From Verrucomicrobiota bacterium (GTDB lineage: Bacteria; Verrucomicrobiota; Verrucomicrobiia; Chthoniobacterales; UBA10450): a DNA stretch of 5,136 bases. The notes beneath the pieces were generated by a model. That model made no database searches, had not been told where the DNA came from, and worked only from the letters and a program-made list of their open reading frames with translations. The number at the start of each line of letters is the position of its first letter. The stretch's first letter is position 1. The position numbers were made by a program, and so were the translations under genes. The stretch covers positions 1-5,136 of the forward strand of contig QHOR01000136.1 in NCBI GenBank assembly GCA_003219395.1, given 5' to 3'. Positions 4,999 to 5,136 of the stretch are shown here, piece by piece.

Positions 4999-5136
4999 TC
5001 ACTCACTCCCTTTGTGTTCGAACGCTTCTTTATTTACAACGTACGGCATTTTGGTCGGATCGCCGCCGTAGTTGGCTTCCAAAACATCAATCAGCCCCTG
5101 GGCAGTGCGTCCGGCCATCCCTTTATCGGGATCGAC
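4999..5136 (-). CDS. Unrecognised protein, C-terminal 45 residues only
   Basis: The 5' part lies beyond the right edge. The visible 45 residues begin VDPDKGMAGRTAQGLIDVLE and end with a Lys/Glu-rich tail (HKGSE) before TGA. The middle carries YGGDPTKMPYVVN, a compact hydrophobic and Gly-Asp-Pro segment that looks like the end of a folded domain and not random translation. Codon choice resembles that of the neighbouring genes. I cannot name the family from this tail. It is on the same strand as the SnoaL-like and DUF1579-like genes and 56 bp upstream of the first, so it is probably the preceding gene of the same transcription unit. Confidence 0.7.
   Translation of the reverse strand, partial: VDPDKGMAGRTAQGLIDVLEANYGGDPTKMPYVVNKEAFEHKGSE

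Overview
This is a moderately GC-rich bacterial chromosomal window. It carries one large well-recognised gene, three or four smaller genes of poorly characterised families, and a gene-poor left end. No rRNA, tRNA, CRISPR array, transposase or phage gene was seen. The protein types suggest a soil or environmental bacterium of the Verrucomicrobiota or Acidobacteriota kind: a hypothetical protein with an 'RDLRRFH...ELYLDAY' core, a CRP-like/TrxR-like fusion, and exported SnoaL-like and DUF1579-like proteins. This placement is a weak inference from family recall, not from a marker gene.

Layout. Positions 1-696 hold no gene I can support, only three phased TGTTTC repeats, a 16-bp palindrome and two hairpins. 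A short minus-strand ORF (697-888) looks like a small exported or membrane-anchored protein. Next on the minus strand is a hypothetical protein of about 217 residues (1072-1725), with a strong inverted repeat inside its N-terminal coding part. A divergent intergenic region of about 225 bp (1726-1950), with a hairpin close to the right-hand gene, separates it from the main plus-strand gene (1951-3660). That gene encodes a three-part protein: a CRP-like cyclic-nucleotide-binding fold, a thioredoxin/glutaredoxin-like middle domain, and a thioredoxin-reductase-like FAD/NAD(P)H module. It has no CxxC motif anywhere.

The reductase gene converges with a minus-strand cluster, 19 bp away. In transcription order the cluster is the 3' end of an unrecognised gene (4999-5136, running off the window), an exported NTF2/SnoaL-like protein (4421-4942) and an exported DUF1579-like beta-rich protein (3680-4333). 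Gaps of 56 and 87 bp and a shared strand fit co-transcription.

Working together: no pathway can be reconstructed. The reductase is probably a cytoplasmic flavoprotein with a ligand- or protein-sensing N-terminus. The two exported proteins are small-ligand-pocket folds of unknown substrate. The point most worth following is the reductase fusion, which keeps the TrxR scaffold while lacking dithiol chemistry and the canonical cNMP-contacting arginine.
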